DNA of 64,000 nucleotides from Pedobacter sp. WC2423 (GTDB taxonomy: Bacteria; Bacteroidota; Bacteroidia; Sphingobacteriales; Sphingobacteriaceae). Both the position numbers and the translations under genes were made by a program. Where the stretch lies: NCBI RefSeq assembly GCF_040822065.1, contig NZ_CP162005.1, positions 2,790,001 to 2,854,000 on the forward strand, given 5' to 3'. Of the stretch, positions 44,031 to 52,754 are shown one piece after another (position 1 is the first letter of the stretch; each line of letters begins with the position of its first letter). Under the pieces are notes generated by a model. The model saw only the letters and a program-made list of their open reading frames with translations, did no database searches and had not been told where the DNA came from.

Positions 44031-45434
44031 ATGGACAAAACTATACCACTAAAAATGAGAACATTATCAATTATATTCATCTTTTCTCTTTCCTCGATTC
44101 TATTATTAGCTTCTTGTAAAAAGAATATTATTGAAAATCCCGATGTTTCGGTGATTGTTCCCGGACAAGGGCCTGATACGAGCAAAGCGCCCGCACCAGT
44201 TGTTTATAAAAGAACGGTAAGTATTGGCACAGGTTCAGGAGTTTTGAATTTTGACGGTGCTACCTTTGGTATACAATGTAATGACCTGATTAAAATCAAA
44301 GGAGGAAACTATACTTCTATCAATATCAAGAATGTAATCTCTGCCGATGGATGTCCGATTACCTTCAAAAATGACGGGCTGGTAGAACTTGCAGGAAATT
44401 ATAATGCCATGTCTCTTGAAAACTTAAAAAATGTATATATCTCCGGAGACGGAACCCCGGGACTGGCTAAAGGATTCTCATTCAGAGATAACTCTTACAG
44501 AGCAGTAGTCATTACAGGCAGCCTGAATAAATTCACATTTCAATACGCATCTTTTAAAAATATCGGTGATCTGGATATTACCTTCAAATACAATGATATT
44601 TATGACGGCACAGAAGGCTCTTATTCCAAAGACCTCAGATTCCTGAACATGTCTTGTGACAACACAGCTCAGTTCCTGACTACAGGAGGATATATTCAGG
44701 GCGGAGTTGTTTATGGTTTAGTGAAGAACATTGAAGTTGCCAACATTGACTTCCAGAATTCGCCTGATGTGGGTACGGTTGTTTTTATGGGAAATGTAGA
44801 AGACTATAACATCCACAACAACAAAATCAACAATATCAACACCAGCAATAATAACCATAACGGTATCTTTCAGATTGCAGGAAACGGAAGATTTCACGAT
44901 AACTTAGTGACCAACCACCAGGGAAATGCAATCCGTGCCTGGGGACACACTGTTGGCAGTACCCCAAAAGACATTCTGATCTATAACAACATTGTTTTAA
45001 ACTCCCGTAAATATTCAGGTTTTGAAGTTCAGGCTTATGCAGATAGGATTACGCCAGGAAAAACAACATTTACCAATGCCATTATCTTCAATAATACCTG
45101 TGGTAATTTAAATCTTTCGAATGACTGGCAGGCAGCTGTAGTTGACGTATACGGCATGTCGGGCGGTAAAGTTGATGTTTACAATAACCTTGGATTCAAC
45201 TTCATGCCAAACCAGAAACTGACTGCTTTACAATGGGCTGAAGTTATTCCAAACGCTTCGTATAATGTATATGATGAAACCGCTACACAAGCCGGAATCT
45301 CAGATCAGACTTCATTCAATTTAACAAGCACTTCACCTGCAAAATACAAAGGCAGACCAACACCATTTGTCATTACCGATTTTTATGGTAAAGCAAGAAG
45401 TGCAACCGCTCCTTCTATTGGCGCTGTGGAATAA
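44031..45434 (+). CDS. Lipoprotein with right-handed parallel beta-helix
   Basis: A 467-residue exported protein from ATG 44031. The signal peptide SIIFIFSLSSILLLASC ends in a lipobox with Cys29. A short Pro/Ala-rich linker leads into a parallel beta-helix (about 80-440). Its rungs are spaced about 22-25 residues and rich in Asn, such as VEDYNIHNNKINNINTSNNNHNGIFQIAGNGRFHDNLVTNHQGNAIRAWG. Such helices are used by polysaccharide lyases, epimerases and glycan-binding proteins. No catalytic set is obvious, so enzyme activity is unproven. The gene stands alone between a divergent GT14 gene and a strong terminator. It may modify or bind the locus polysaccharide at the cell surface (inference). An earlier ATG (43905) was rejected because it would bury the signal peptide. 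Confidence 0.82.
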   Translation: MDKTIPLKMRTLSIIFIFSLSSILLLASCKKNIIENPDVSVIVPGQGPDTSKAPAPVVYKRTVSIGTGSGVLNFDGATFGIQCNDLIKIKGGNYTSINIKNVISADGCPITFKNDGLVELAGNYNAMSLENLKNVYISGDGTPGLAKGFSFRDNSYRAVVITGSLNKFTFQYASFKNIGDLDITFKYNDIYDGTEGSYSKDLRFLNMSCDNTAQFLTTGGYIQGGVVYGLVKNIEVANIDFQNSPDVGTVVFMGNVEDYNIHNNKINNINTSNNNHNGIFQIAGNGRFHDNLVTNHQGNAIRAWGHTVGSTPKDILIYNNIVLNSRKYSGFEVQAYADRITPGKTTFTNAIIFNNTCGNLNLSNDWQAAVVDVYGMSGGKVDVYNNLGFNFMPNQKLTALQWAEVIPNASYNVYDETATQAGISDQTSFNLTSTSPAKYKGRPTPFVITDFYGKARSATAPSIGAVE

Positions 45435-45453
45435 GCAACAAAAATATAAATTA

Positions 45454-45489
45454 AGATCTCAGCTCATTTATGAACTGAGATTTTTTTTT
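45454..45489 (+). terminator. Rho-independent terminator after the beta-helix lipoprotein gene
   Basis: ATCTCAG (45456-45462) pairs with CTGAGAT (45475-45481), extended by partly matching inner bases, and is followed by a run of nine T. It lies about 20 nt after the stop codon. Confidence 0.88.
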
Positions 45490-45557
45490 GGCACTCTATC
45501 TGCCTAGTTGTCAAACAAACTTATTACATTTATATTCATTAGCCGGGCAATTCATAG

Positions 45558-46349
45558 ATGATGAACACTCCATACCACTTTAAAAGCGTTACTTTACTCA
45601 TTACCCATTACAATAGATGTAAGTCGCTGGAGCGGCTCCTAAAGGCTTTTAAAGAGTTAAACTGTCATTTCGGCGACATCGTTATTTCTGACGACGGCAG
45701 CGAAAAAAGTCAATTGCACTACATCGGAAAACTACAGGAGGATTATACTTTCAGGTTAATTACTACCCCAGTAAATAAAGGATTGGGGAATAATATAAAC
45801 AAAGGCCAGGATAGCGTCCATACAGAATACACACTGTACATACAGGAAGATTTCGTTCCTAAAGATACTTTCCCCGAACATTTCACCGATGCCCTGCAAA
45901 TTATGCAGCAAGATAAGCAATGGGATATGGTCACTTTGTATTCCTATTCGCCCTACCCTTATATGACACCATATAAGCTTGGCTTCTCTGAAAAAGTATT
46001 TCACCTGGCCCCATGGTATACCAATAACCTGAAGTTTTATCTGTACGGTGACCATCCGCATTTACGCAGATCAACCTTCCTTAAAGACTTTGGCAGATAC
46101 CCTGAAGGCCTGAATGGTGACCAGACTGAAATGCAGATGAGTTTTGCTTTTATTAAAAACAAAGGCAGGTGCCTTTTCTATGATGATCATTATGGTTTAT
46201 TGACACAGGAAAATTCAGCAGAAGAACCAAGTACAGCAACTTTCAGGAAATCATGGAAGAGCGGCAATAGTGTTCCTTTTATTGCTGCCAAATGGCTCTA
46301 TGCAAAATACAAGTTTTTAAAACTTAATGCGCAGCTGCTCACTAAATAA
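45558..46349 (+). CDS. Glycosyltransferase family 2 (paralogue set A)
   Basis: A 263-residue GT2: VTLLITHYNRCKSLERLLKAF, DIVISDDGSEKSQ, LITTPVNKGLGNNINKGQDSV and YTLYIQEDFVPKD (acidic site QED). It then has PYPYMTPYKLGFSEKVFHLAPWYTNNLKFYLYGDHPHLRRSTF. The same segments recur in the genes at 51059 and 52755, so these three are one paralogous family. No membrane segment is seen. It begins 68 nt after a terminator and is followed by a GT8 gene on the same strand, a GT2-GT8 pairing that is repeated in the main operon. Donor and acceptor are unknown. Confidence 0.87.
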   Translation: MMNTPYHFKSVTLLITHYNRCKSLERLLKAFKELNCHFGDIVISDDGSEKSQLHYIGKLQEDYTFRLITTPVNKGLGNNINKGQDSVHTEYTLYIQEDFVPKDTFPEHFTDALQIMQQDKQWDMVTLYSYSPYPYMTPYKLGFSEKVFHLAPWYTNNLKFYLYGDHPHLRRSTFLKDFGRYPEGLNGDQTEMQMSFAFIKNKGRCLFYDDHYGLLTQENSAEEPSTATFRKSWKSGNSVPFIAAKWLYAKYKFLKLNAQLLTK

Positions 46350-46409
46350 TGAAATGGGTTTAAGACCTGAATTAGATATATTTATAAAAAAAGAACTACG
46401 TTAAAATTG

Positions 46410-47303
46410 ATGGAAAAATCGGATCCTATTGCTATAATTTGTGTTTGTGATAATCACTATGCTATTTTACTGGCAGCATTAATCAAATCTATTGAGGTAA
46501 ACCATCATTCTGGTGAAAAACTGGAGTTCTTTATCGTAGAAGATGGCATTACCAATAAAAATAAGGCGAGAATACGCAATGCCAGCAATCAGGAGCTCAC
46601 GACCATTCACTGGATGGCGATGTCAGAATGCCTGCCGAAGGATGCGAAGCTGCCTGTTGACAAAAGCAGTCTGCCCTTAAATATATATACCAGGTTGTTC
46701 ATCCCTCATTTCATCCCTAAACATATCAAGAAAATCATCTTTCTGGATGTAGACATGATTATGCTGGAAGATGTCAGTAAGTTATGGCATACCGATCTGG
46801 GCAATAACATTGTTGGCGCTGTTCAGGATCAGTTTATACAGGTCGTAACCCGTTGGGGTGGAATCAGTAATTACGAAGAATTAGGCATACCAGCCGATAA
46901 TAAATATTTCAATGCCGGATTAATGGTGCTGGATATTGATAAATGGGAAAATGCAGACATTACCAATAAAGTATTGACCTGCCTTACCCAGCATAAAAAA
47001 CACGCCGTATTTCAGGATCAGTATGGGCTGAATGCCGTGCTGGCACTCCACTGGCAGGAACTGGATCCACTATGGAACCGTTTTGCTTACTCTGAAGAAG
47101 AAAGACCGTTCCTGATCCACTTTACCGGAAGAAAGCCGATTTATAAATCTTATGAATTCAGTGAAAAGTATAAAGAAATATTTTTCTCTTACCTGAACAT
47201 GACAGCGTGGAAAAACTTCAAACCAATTGGTGAAAGTTCAAGATATTTAAAGAAATTCTATAACATTCTGGAAAAACTCAGAAACCTGGTGGGTCTTAAA
47301 TAA
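46410..47303 (+). CDS. Glycosyltransferase family 8 (paralogue set B)
   Basis: A 297-residue GT8, a retaining GT-A enzyme of the LPS galactosyl/glucosyltransferase type. It starts at ATG 46410; the TTG three bases earlier is not preferred. Landmarks are AIICVCDNHYAILLAALIKSIEVNH, NIYTRLFIPHFIPKHIKKIIFLDVDMIMLEDVSKLW (DVD metal site), KYFNAGLMVLDIDKW, FQDQYGLNAVL and LIHFTGRKPIYKSYEF. The C-terminal LNMTAWKNFKPIGESSRYLKK nearly repeats that of the GT8 at 51871. It forms a unit with the GT2 60 nt upstream. It should add a sugar to the EPS repeat unit. Confidence 0.9.
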   Translation: MEKSDPIAIICVCDNHYAILLAALIKSIEVNHHSGEKLEFFIVEDGITNKNKARIRNASNQELTTIHWMAMSECLPKDAKLPVDKSSLPLNIYTRLFIPHFIPKHIKKIIFLDVDMIMLEDVSKLWHTDLGNNIVGAVQDQFIQVVTRWGGISNYEELGIPADNKYFNAGLMVLDIDKWENADITNKVLTCLTQHKKHAVFQDQYGLNAVLALHWQELDPLWNRFAYSEEERPFLIHFTGRKPIYKSYEFSEKYKEIFFSYLNMTAWKNFKPIGESSRYLKKFYNILEKLRNLVGLK

Positions 47304-47346
47304 CCCACCCTGTACATTATAAGTCACGCTGTAAATTATAAGTCAC
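47288..47346. repeat. Hairpin and 18-nt tandem repeat at convergent gene ends
   Basis: GGTGGGT (47288-47294) can pair with ACCCACC (47303-47309) across the GT8 stop codon, a weak convergent terminator. Directly after it CTGTACATTATAAGTCAC (47310-47327) is repeated with one change at 47329-47346. The second copy contains the last codons and stop of the convergent GMC gene. Confidence 0.7.
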
Positions 47347-49033
47347 CCTTCTTTAATTGCTCATAAGCAAACTGGCTCGCTCTTGCAGTTAAGGCCATAT
47401 AAGTTAAAGATGGATTCTGACAGGCAGAGGACGTCATACAGCTGCCATCAGTAATAAAAACATTCTTCGCCTCATGCATCTGGTTAAACTTGTTTAAAAC
47501 AGATGTTTTGGGGTCATGTCCCATACGGGCAGTTCCCATTTCATGGATGGTTGAACCTCCCGGTTTGTTATAATTAAAAGTATCAATATTCTTGAACCCA
47601 GCTTTTTCAAACATTTCGGCAGAGGTATGCTGAATATCACTCATCATGTTATGCTCATTTTCACGGAAAGCAAAGTCAATTTTAAGTAAGGGCTGTCCCC
47701 ACTTATCTTTCCGGGAATTATCCAATGAGACTTTATTATCAAAGTACGGCAGGCATTCCCCCCATCCGGCCATCCATATCGTCCATGGGCCTGGTGTGGT
47801 CAGCTGCGCTTTAAAATCTTCCCCGAATCCGTTTATGCTTTGCGTTTTATCCATCCATTCCTGACGTTCACCATGTCCCTGGATGTTATACCCTCTTTTA
47901 AAATTCAGGCTTTTATCCTCCTGGAGGTTTCTGTATCTCGGGATCAAAAATCCGCAGGGCCTTCTTCCTTTATAATACTGATCTGTATAACCTTCATGTA
48001 CCCCGTATGCACCCGCCGAAGAATGGTGATCCATCAGGTTATGTCCTAACTGTCCGCTTCCGTTACCGAATCCGTCAGGGAACCTCGGAGAAACAGAATT
48101 CAGTAGCAAACCCGCAGTTGCAATAGTAGAAGCATTGACAAAAACAATCTTCGCATAAAACTCATGCACCTCATGGCTTAAAGTATCAATTACCCGCACT
48201 CCTTTAGCCTTTTGCTTATGTTCATCAAACAATAGCTCAGTTACAATCGAAAACGGTCTTAAAGTCAGGTTACCCGTAGCCATAGCCGCAGGAATAGTCG
48301 AGCTGTTACTGCTAAAGTATCCGCCGAAAGGGCATCCTCTGTTACAAAGATTCCTGTTTTGACAAGGACCGCGGTGATCCCACCCCCTGGTTAAATTAGC
48401 CACTCTTGCAATCGTTAATAACCGGTGTTCATCATGCTTGCGGATAGAATCGCCCAAATGCTTTTCAATACAATTCAGCTCCATCGGTGTTAAAAATTCA
48501 CCATCCGGCAACTGCGCCAGGTTTTCCCGGTTTCCGCTTACCCCAATAAATGATTCTGCATAACTGTACCACTGCTCCAGGTCTTTATACCGGATTGGCC
48601 AGTCCACACCGGAACCATCTTTATGGTTGGCCTCAAAGTCAAGATCACTCAGCCGGTAACATTGTCTGCCCCAGGTCAGTGACCTGCCACCCACCTGATA
48701 GCCTCTGTACCAGTTAAACGGCTTTTCCTGTACATAAGGATGCTCAGCGTCACTGACATAAAAATGTTTGTCAGCGGGGCTGTAAGCCGCACTCTGAACA
48801 GGATCAATCTCCCGGTCCTTCATGGTATTGTTCAACCCTGCTTTAAAATCCCAGGGATTGAGCATTGCAGTGGGATAATCCACTATATGTTTCACATCCC
48901 GGCCTCTTTCCAAAAGCAGCGTCTTTAACCCTTTTTTACAAAGTTCCATGGCAGCCCACCCTCCACTGATTCCCGAACCAATTACGATGGCATCATAAGT
49001 ATTGAGCTGTTTATTTTTATCGCTGATGTACAT
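47336..49033 (-). CDS. GMC-family FAD-dependent oxidoreductase (gluconate/sugar dehydrogenase type)
   Basis: A 565-residue flavoprotein of the GMC family. The N-terminal FAD site is YDAIVIGSGISGGWAAMELCKKGLKTLLLERG. The middle contains QVGGRSLTWGRQCYR and CNRGCPFGGYFSS with cysteine pairs. The C-terminus has GGSTIHEMGTARMG and NPSLTYMALTARA, the conserved GMC active-site region. Its downstream partner family, gluconate 2-dehydrogenase subunit 3, is encoded 3 nt upstream in the same operon, so the two likely form one dehydrogenase complex. It would oxidise a sugar or alcohol and pass electrons to a quinone or cytochrome. No cytochrome subunit is seen here. It is the last gene of the EPS operon, an unusual place for such an enzyme. 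Confidence 0.9.
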   Translation of the reverse strand: MYISDKNKQLNTYDAIVIGSGISGGWAAMELCKKGLKTLLLERGRDVKHIVDYPTAMLNPWDFKAGLNNTMKDREIDPVQSAAYSPADKHFYVSDAEHPYVQEKPFNWYRGYQVGGRSLTWGRQCYRLSDLDFEANHKDGSGVDWPIRYKDLEQWYSYAESFIGVSGNRENLAQLPDGEFLTPMELNCIEKHLGDSIRKHDEHRLLTIARVANLTRGWDHRGPCQNRNLCNRGCPFGGYFSSNSSTIPAAMATGNLTLRPFSIVTELLFDEHKQKAKGVRVIDTLSHEVHEFYAKIVFVNASTIATAGLLLNSVSPRFPDGFGNGSGQLGHNLMDHHSSAGAYGVHEGYTDQYYKGRRPCGFLIPRYRNLQEDKSLNFKRGYNIQGHGERQEWMDKTQSINGFGEDFKAQLTTPGPWTIWMAGWGECLPYFDNKVSLDNSRKDKWGQPLLKIDFAFRENEHNMMSDIQHTSAEMFEKAGFKNIDTFNYNKPGGSTIHEMGTARMGHDPKTSVLNKFNQMHEAKNVFITDGSCMTSSACQNPSLTYMALTARASQFAYEQLKKGDL

Positions 49034-49036
49034 AAT

Positions 49037-49615
49037 TTACTTGGTTGCCCAGGATTTCTGGTTTTTAAGGAGTGGGATACAGGCTTCAAAAGTATGGGGT
49101 ATATAATCATAGGCAAGCCCTTGCGTAGCTCCTAACCGGGATTGACAATAACCTTCAACAGTGAGTTCTCTGAGCTTCAGGAAAAATGGTTTCCCAAAAA
49201 TCTTGTTGTTAATCTTATTCAGGATTTTGTAAGAATAACCTGATGAATTTTCAGCCATATGCTTTAACACGGCTTTTCTTTCTGCCGGGCTGCATTTCAA
49301 AAACTCTTTACCATACTGATCAGCGGTATAGTCTTCTAATTCGGCAATTCCATCAATAAACTTGTTTTGTTCCTTTGCGGGCGTACAGTTCAGCATAACC
49401 GCCAGGATATAATCTTCTACCATCGCAGCTTTTGCTCCCGGTGTATCCGTTTGAGGGATGATCAGTTCTGCAAGCTCAGCCAGCATTTCTTTTTTTTGAA
49501 TCAGATCTGCAGGGACGATGGCCCTGTTTATACTTACCCATTTAAAAATAGAAAAAGAAGCTGCTCCTGCTACAACCAGACCGAAGACACTCTTAATATA
49601 TAATCTTCTGTCCAC
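49037..49615 (-). CDS. Gluconate 2-dehydrogenase subunit 3 family protein
   Basis: A 192-residue protein that begins with GTG at 49615. The next Met is around residue 44, after the signal region, so GTG is the best start. The N-terminus DRRLYIKSVFGLVVAGAASFSIFKW has a twin Arg followed by a hydrophobic stretch, so Tat export or membrane anchoring is likely. The mature part (about 40-190) matches the gluconate 2-dehydrogenase small subunit family, with LAELIIPQTDTPGAKAAMVEDYI and GYCQSRLGATQGLAYDYIPHTFEAC. Small subunits of this family help fold and export the GMC catalytic subunit, which is encoded 3 nt downstream. The gene follows directly on the flippase stop codon. Confidence 0.87.
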   Translation of the reverse strand: MDRRLYIKSVFGLVVAGAASFSIFKWVSINRAIVPADLIQKKEMLAELAELIIPQTDTPGAKAAMVEDYILAVMLNCTPAKEQNKFIDGIAELEDYTADQYGKEFLKCSPAERKAVLKHMAENSSGYSYKILNKINNKIFGKPFFLKLRELTVEGYCQSRLGATQGLAYDYIPHTFEACIPLLKNQKSWATK

Positions 49616-51052
49616 TTACAAGGATTGCTTTAGGTTTTTAATTTCAGAGAATGATAATTTATATTTCAATGTTAAGCCCGCATAAACCAGTCCACCCAAA
49701 GCAATCTGAACCAGGGTATGGAAAGTCCCCGTATTTCCTATAAACTGCTTATACAATAAGATAACTACCGCCATGGCCACACTGAATAAAATCGGCTTGG
49801 CAATATTTTCCAGAAACGTTTTCATAAAATCACCCACCATAAACTGAATCAGGAAGAAGTTCATCACCAGTGTGATAAAAGTAGTGATCAGGAATCCATA
49901 AGCAATTCCCATAATTCCATAATGTTTGGCCATGATGTAAATCAACGGGAATTTAATCACCAGGGTGATCAGGTTCAGGTAAAACAACAATTTCGGTTTA
50001 CCCGTAGAATAAGCTACTGTAGAAAGCGGGTACATCAGACAAGAAAATATACCTGTAAAAACAAAGATCTTAATCAGTGGAACTGTCGCATCCCATCCCG
50101 GACCATAAATTAATGGGATCACGTTGGCAGACATTAAAAATAAGCCGGCCAACAGCGGAATATTTACATAAGAAAGAAAATCAACAATCTTCAGATAGGC
50201 ACCTTTCAGCTGTTCCAGGTTCTCTTTCATTCTGGCCATGATCGGATAACAGATCTGTACAATAATCGGACAGATCCTTGCCACCGGATAAATTGCAACC
50301 TGCGAGGCAATCGTGTAATAACCCAGTTCTTTGACCCCTAATAAACCACCAATCAGGATCGTATCCATATTGCTGTTCGCAAAACCTAAAAGACTGTCCC
50401 CGATATTATAGATACCAAACATCAGGTGTTCTTTAATCTCCTTCAGCTTAAAATACCATACCGGAGAAAAATATACCCTTCCAATTACATTCTGAACGAG
50501 CATTTTGAGTGTCTGCCCAGCTAAAAGACCGAACACTAATGACTTGGCCTGAAAGCCTTTATAAGCGAGTATAATCGTGATTGTGGTTGCTAATATGGAA
50601 CATACAATTTCCGTTAAAGCCAGAGACTTGAATTTAAGTTCTTTTTCCAGCAGGATATTGTAAATCTGCCCCAGAAAAACGATAGGGAAATAAAAAGCGG
50701 AAATATGAAGTACTTCCAGTAAACGCGGCTCTTTATAGTACATGACCAGCAGCGGTGCACCGAAATAAATGATCACGAACATCGCAGCACCGATCATCAG
50801 GTTCAGAAAATAAATAGTAGATAACACTTTATTGTCACTTTCCTGTTTATAAACGATAGAGTTGGAGAAACCAAAATGGGCAAAAATCCCCAAAAAGGTA
50901 ATCACCAAAGTACTGATACTGACAATACCGAAAGAAGAAGGCTCCAGCAACCTGGCCAAAATCGCTATCTGGGCAAATTGAAGCACGGTATTGACAACAG
51001 TTGAAATGGTTGTCCATTTTGCACCGGAGATAGCTAATTTTTTATTACTCAT
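49616..51052 (-). CDS. wzx: Wzx-type lipopolysaccharide/EPS flippase (MOP superfamily)
   Basis: A 478-residue membrane protein with about 12-14 helices and the oligosaccharide flippase N-terminus SGAKWTTISTVVNTVLQFAQIAILARLLEPSSFGIVSIS. This resembles WzxC/colanic acid-type exporters. It should move the undecaprenyl-linked repeat unit from the cytosolic to the periplasmic face for polymerisation. It lies in the EPS operon after a GT2 gene (6 nt) and directly before the gluconate dehydrogenase subunit gene (0 nt). With the polymerase-like protein and the Wzc-like protein further upstream, it makes a Wzx/Wzy-type export system. Start ATG 51052 yields a short cytosolic lead before the first helix. 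Confidence 0.93.
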   Translation of the reverse strand: MSNKKLAISGAKWTTISTVVNTVLQFAQIAILARLLEPSSFGIVSISTLVITFLGIFAHFGFSNSIVYKQESDNKVLSTIYFLNLMIGAAMFVIIYFGAPLLVMYYKEPRLLEVLHISAFYFPIVFLGQIYNILLEKELKFKSLALTEIVCSILATTITIILAYKGFQAKSLVFGLLAGQTLKMLVQNVIGRVYFSPVWYFKLKEIKEHLMFGIYNIGDSLLGFANSNMDTILIGGLLGVKELGYYTIASQVAIYPVARICPIIVQICYPIMARMKENLEQLKGAYLKIVDFLSYVNIPLLAGLFLMSANVIPLIYGPGWDATVPLIKIFVFTGIFSCLMYPLSTVAYSTGKPKLLFYLNLITLVIKFPLIYIMAKHYGIMGIAYGFLITTFITLVMNFFLIQFMVGDFMKTFLENIAKPILFSVAMAVVILLYKQFIGNTGTFHTLVQIALGGLVYAGLTLKYKLSFSEIKNLKQSL

Positions 51053-51058
51053 AGGTCA

Positions 51059-51859
51059 CTATTTATTCAGTACAAAAGATACCGTATCCTTCATCAGTTT
51101 ATATTTCAGATAAGCCCAGTATAAAGGCTTAATATCTGCATAAGTTTTGGTCTTCACCTTATCTGGCCTGAAAAGTCCGGGTTCATCTTCCGGATTATCA
51201 TGTTCAAACAACTCCTTATAATTTTTATAATAGAGTGCCCTGCCCTTATTTTTCAGGAAAGACCTGCACATTTTCATCTCTGTAACATCTCCGTTCGGCG
51301 CTTCAAAGTAACGGCCGAACTTCTCTGTAAAGCCCGCTCTTTTCAAATGCGGATGATCACTGTACACATGAAATTTAAGATGGTTGGTATACCATGGCAA
51401 TAAGCTAAAGACCATTTTAGAGAAGCCCTTTTGATAAGGCTTCAAATAAGGATAAGGTGACCATGGAAAAGAGTAAAAACGGACAATATCCCATTGCCCC
51501 TCTGATTTCATGATTTCCAGCCCGTCTTTTAAGGCCGTAATAAAAGCAGCTTTAGGTACAAAATCTTCCTGTATGTACAGGATATAAGGAGATTTCACTG
51601 CATCCATACCTTTGTTGATATTGTTGCCCAATCCTTTGTTAACCGGGGTTGTAATCAGCGTAAAGCCTAATTCCTGCTGCATCTCTTTTAAACGATCCTG
51701 ATGTTCCTTTTTACTGCCGTCATCAGAAACGATAATCTCCTCAAAAGAAATGTCATGCCCGGCTATCGTTTTTAACAACCGCAGTAAAGACTCACTTCTG
51801 TTATAATGCGTAATGAGTAACGTAACACCAGAAATAAGCTGATTTGAATTCTTCGTCAT
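51059..51859 (-). CDS. Glycosyltransferase family 2 (paralogue set A)
   Basis: A 266-residue GT2 closely similar to the one at 45558: GVTLLITHYNRSESLLRLLKTI, EIIVSDDGSKKEH, LITTPVNKGLGNNINKGMDAV, YILYIQEDFVPKA and PWSPYPYLKPYQKGFSKMVFSLLPWYTNHLKFHVYSDHPHLKRAGF. The C-terminal tail differs, which suggests a different acceptor. It lies between the GT8 gene (11 nt upstream) and the flippase gene (6 nt downstream) in the EPS operon. No membrane helix is seen. The donor cannot be predicted. Confidence 0.87.
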   Translation of the reverse strand: MTKNSNQLISGVTLLITHYNRSESLLRLLKTIAGHDISFEEIIVSDDGSKKEHQDRLKEMQQELGFTLITTPVNKGLGNNINKGMDAVKSPYILYIQEDFVPKAAFITALKDGLEIMKSEGQWDIVRFYSFPWSPYPYLKPYQKGFSKMVFSLLPWYTNHLKFHVYSDHPHLKRAGFTEKFGRYFEAPNGDVTEMKMCRSFLKNKGRALYYKNYKELFEHDNPEDEPGLFRPDKVKTKTYADIKPLYWAYLKYKLMKDTVSFVLNK

Positions 51860-51870
51860 TGAGCGCCTTG

Positions 51871-52752
51871 TTAGAATAACAGTTTTATCTTCTCAAAGAT
51901 ATTATTAATCTTTTTCATATACCGGGTTGTTTCTCCGATTGGTTTAAAACCCTTCCATGCGGTTAGGTTAAGGTAATGAAAAAATTCTTCTCTATAGTTG
52001 TAAGCGTAGGTTTTATAAATAGGCTTTCTATGAAAATAATGGATCAGTTTAGGCTTTGGATCTGTACAAACTGAAAAGCAGTTCCACATTCTGTCAATTT
52101 CATGCCAGTTCCCGCATAAAGATATATTCAGACCATACTGATCACCCAAACCAGCGTATTTTTTATTGTTATTGATCGCATCAAAGGTTTTCTGCGTAAT
52201 ATCCTGCTCCAGCCACCGCTTTGTATTGATCAGTTGAAGGCCTGCATTAAAGTATTTTTGATTTGGATCAAGCCCTAATTCCTTATAGTTTTCGATACCT
52301 TCAGCAATCGTTTTCTCATGGTCACCAGCATTATCATTGACTGCGCCGATCACCTTATCCCCGATTTCGATATTCCATAAGTTACTGATATCATCCAGCA
52401 TAATCATGTCAACATCTAAAAAGATAACTTTTTTAATCTCTTCAGGCATAAAATAAGGAATCAGCAACCTGATGTAAGTATTCAGCGGATAGGAATTATT
52501 AACCAGTGGCAGTTTAACTCCTTCCGGGATAATCTCACTCATTTTTAACCAGATCAGGTTAATCTTTTTCAAGACCAGTGATCCGGTGAGCTTGCTCTTA
52601 TTAGTTTTAGAGATATGATCATCAACGATATAAATATCCACAATATGATCACTCAAATGATTCATTTCAATTGATTTCAATAAGGCGGCCATTAAGATCA
52701 CATAGTGATTATCACAAGCCACTACAACAGATATGCGAGAATTAGTTTCCAT
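51871..52752 (-). CDS. Glycosyltransferase family 8 (paralogue set B)
   Basis: A 293-residue GT8 paralogous to the gene at 46410: ISVVVACDNHYVILMAALLKSIEMNH, NTYIRLLIPYFMPEEIKKVIFLDVDMIMLDDISNLW (DVD site), KYFNAGLQLINTKRW, GDQYGLNISLCG and LIHYFHRKPIYKTYAY. The tail LNLTAWKGFKPIGETTRYMKK is nearly the same. It lies between two GT2 genes of set A, with spacings of 11 nt downstream and 2 nt upstream. It probably adds a hexose in alpha linkage, as GT8 enzymes retain the donor configuration; the sugar is unknown. Confidence 0.9.
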   Translation of the reverse strand: METNSRISVVVACDNHYVILMAALLKSIEMNHLSDHIVDIYIVDDHISKTNKSKLTGSLVLKKINLIWLKMSEIIPEGVKLPLVNNSYPLNTYIRLLIPYFMPEEIKKVIFLDVDMIMLDDISNLWNIEIGDKVIGAVNDNAGDHEKTIAEGIENYKELGLDPNQKYFNAGLQLINTKRWLEQDITQKTFDAINNNKKYAGLGDQYGLNISLCGNWHEIDRMWNCFSVCTDPKPKLIHYFHRKPIYKTYAYNYREEFFHYLNLTAWKGFKPIGETTRYMKKINNIFEKIKLLF

Positions 52753-52754
52753 AA

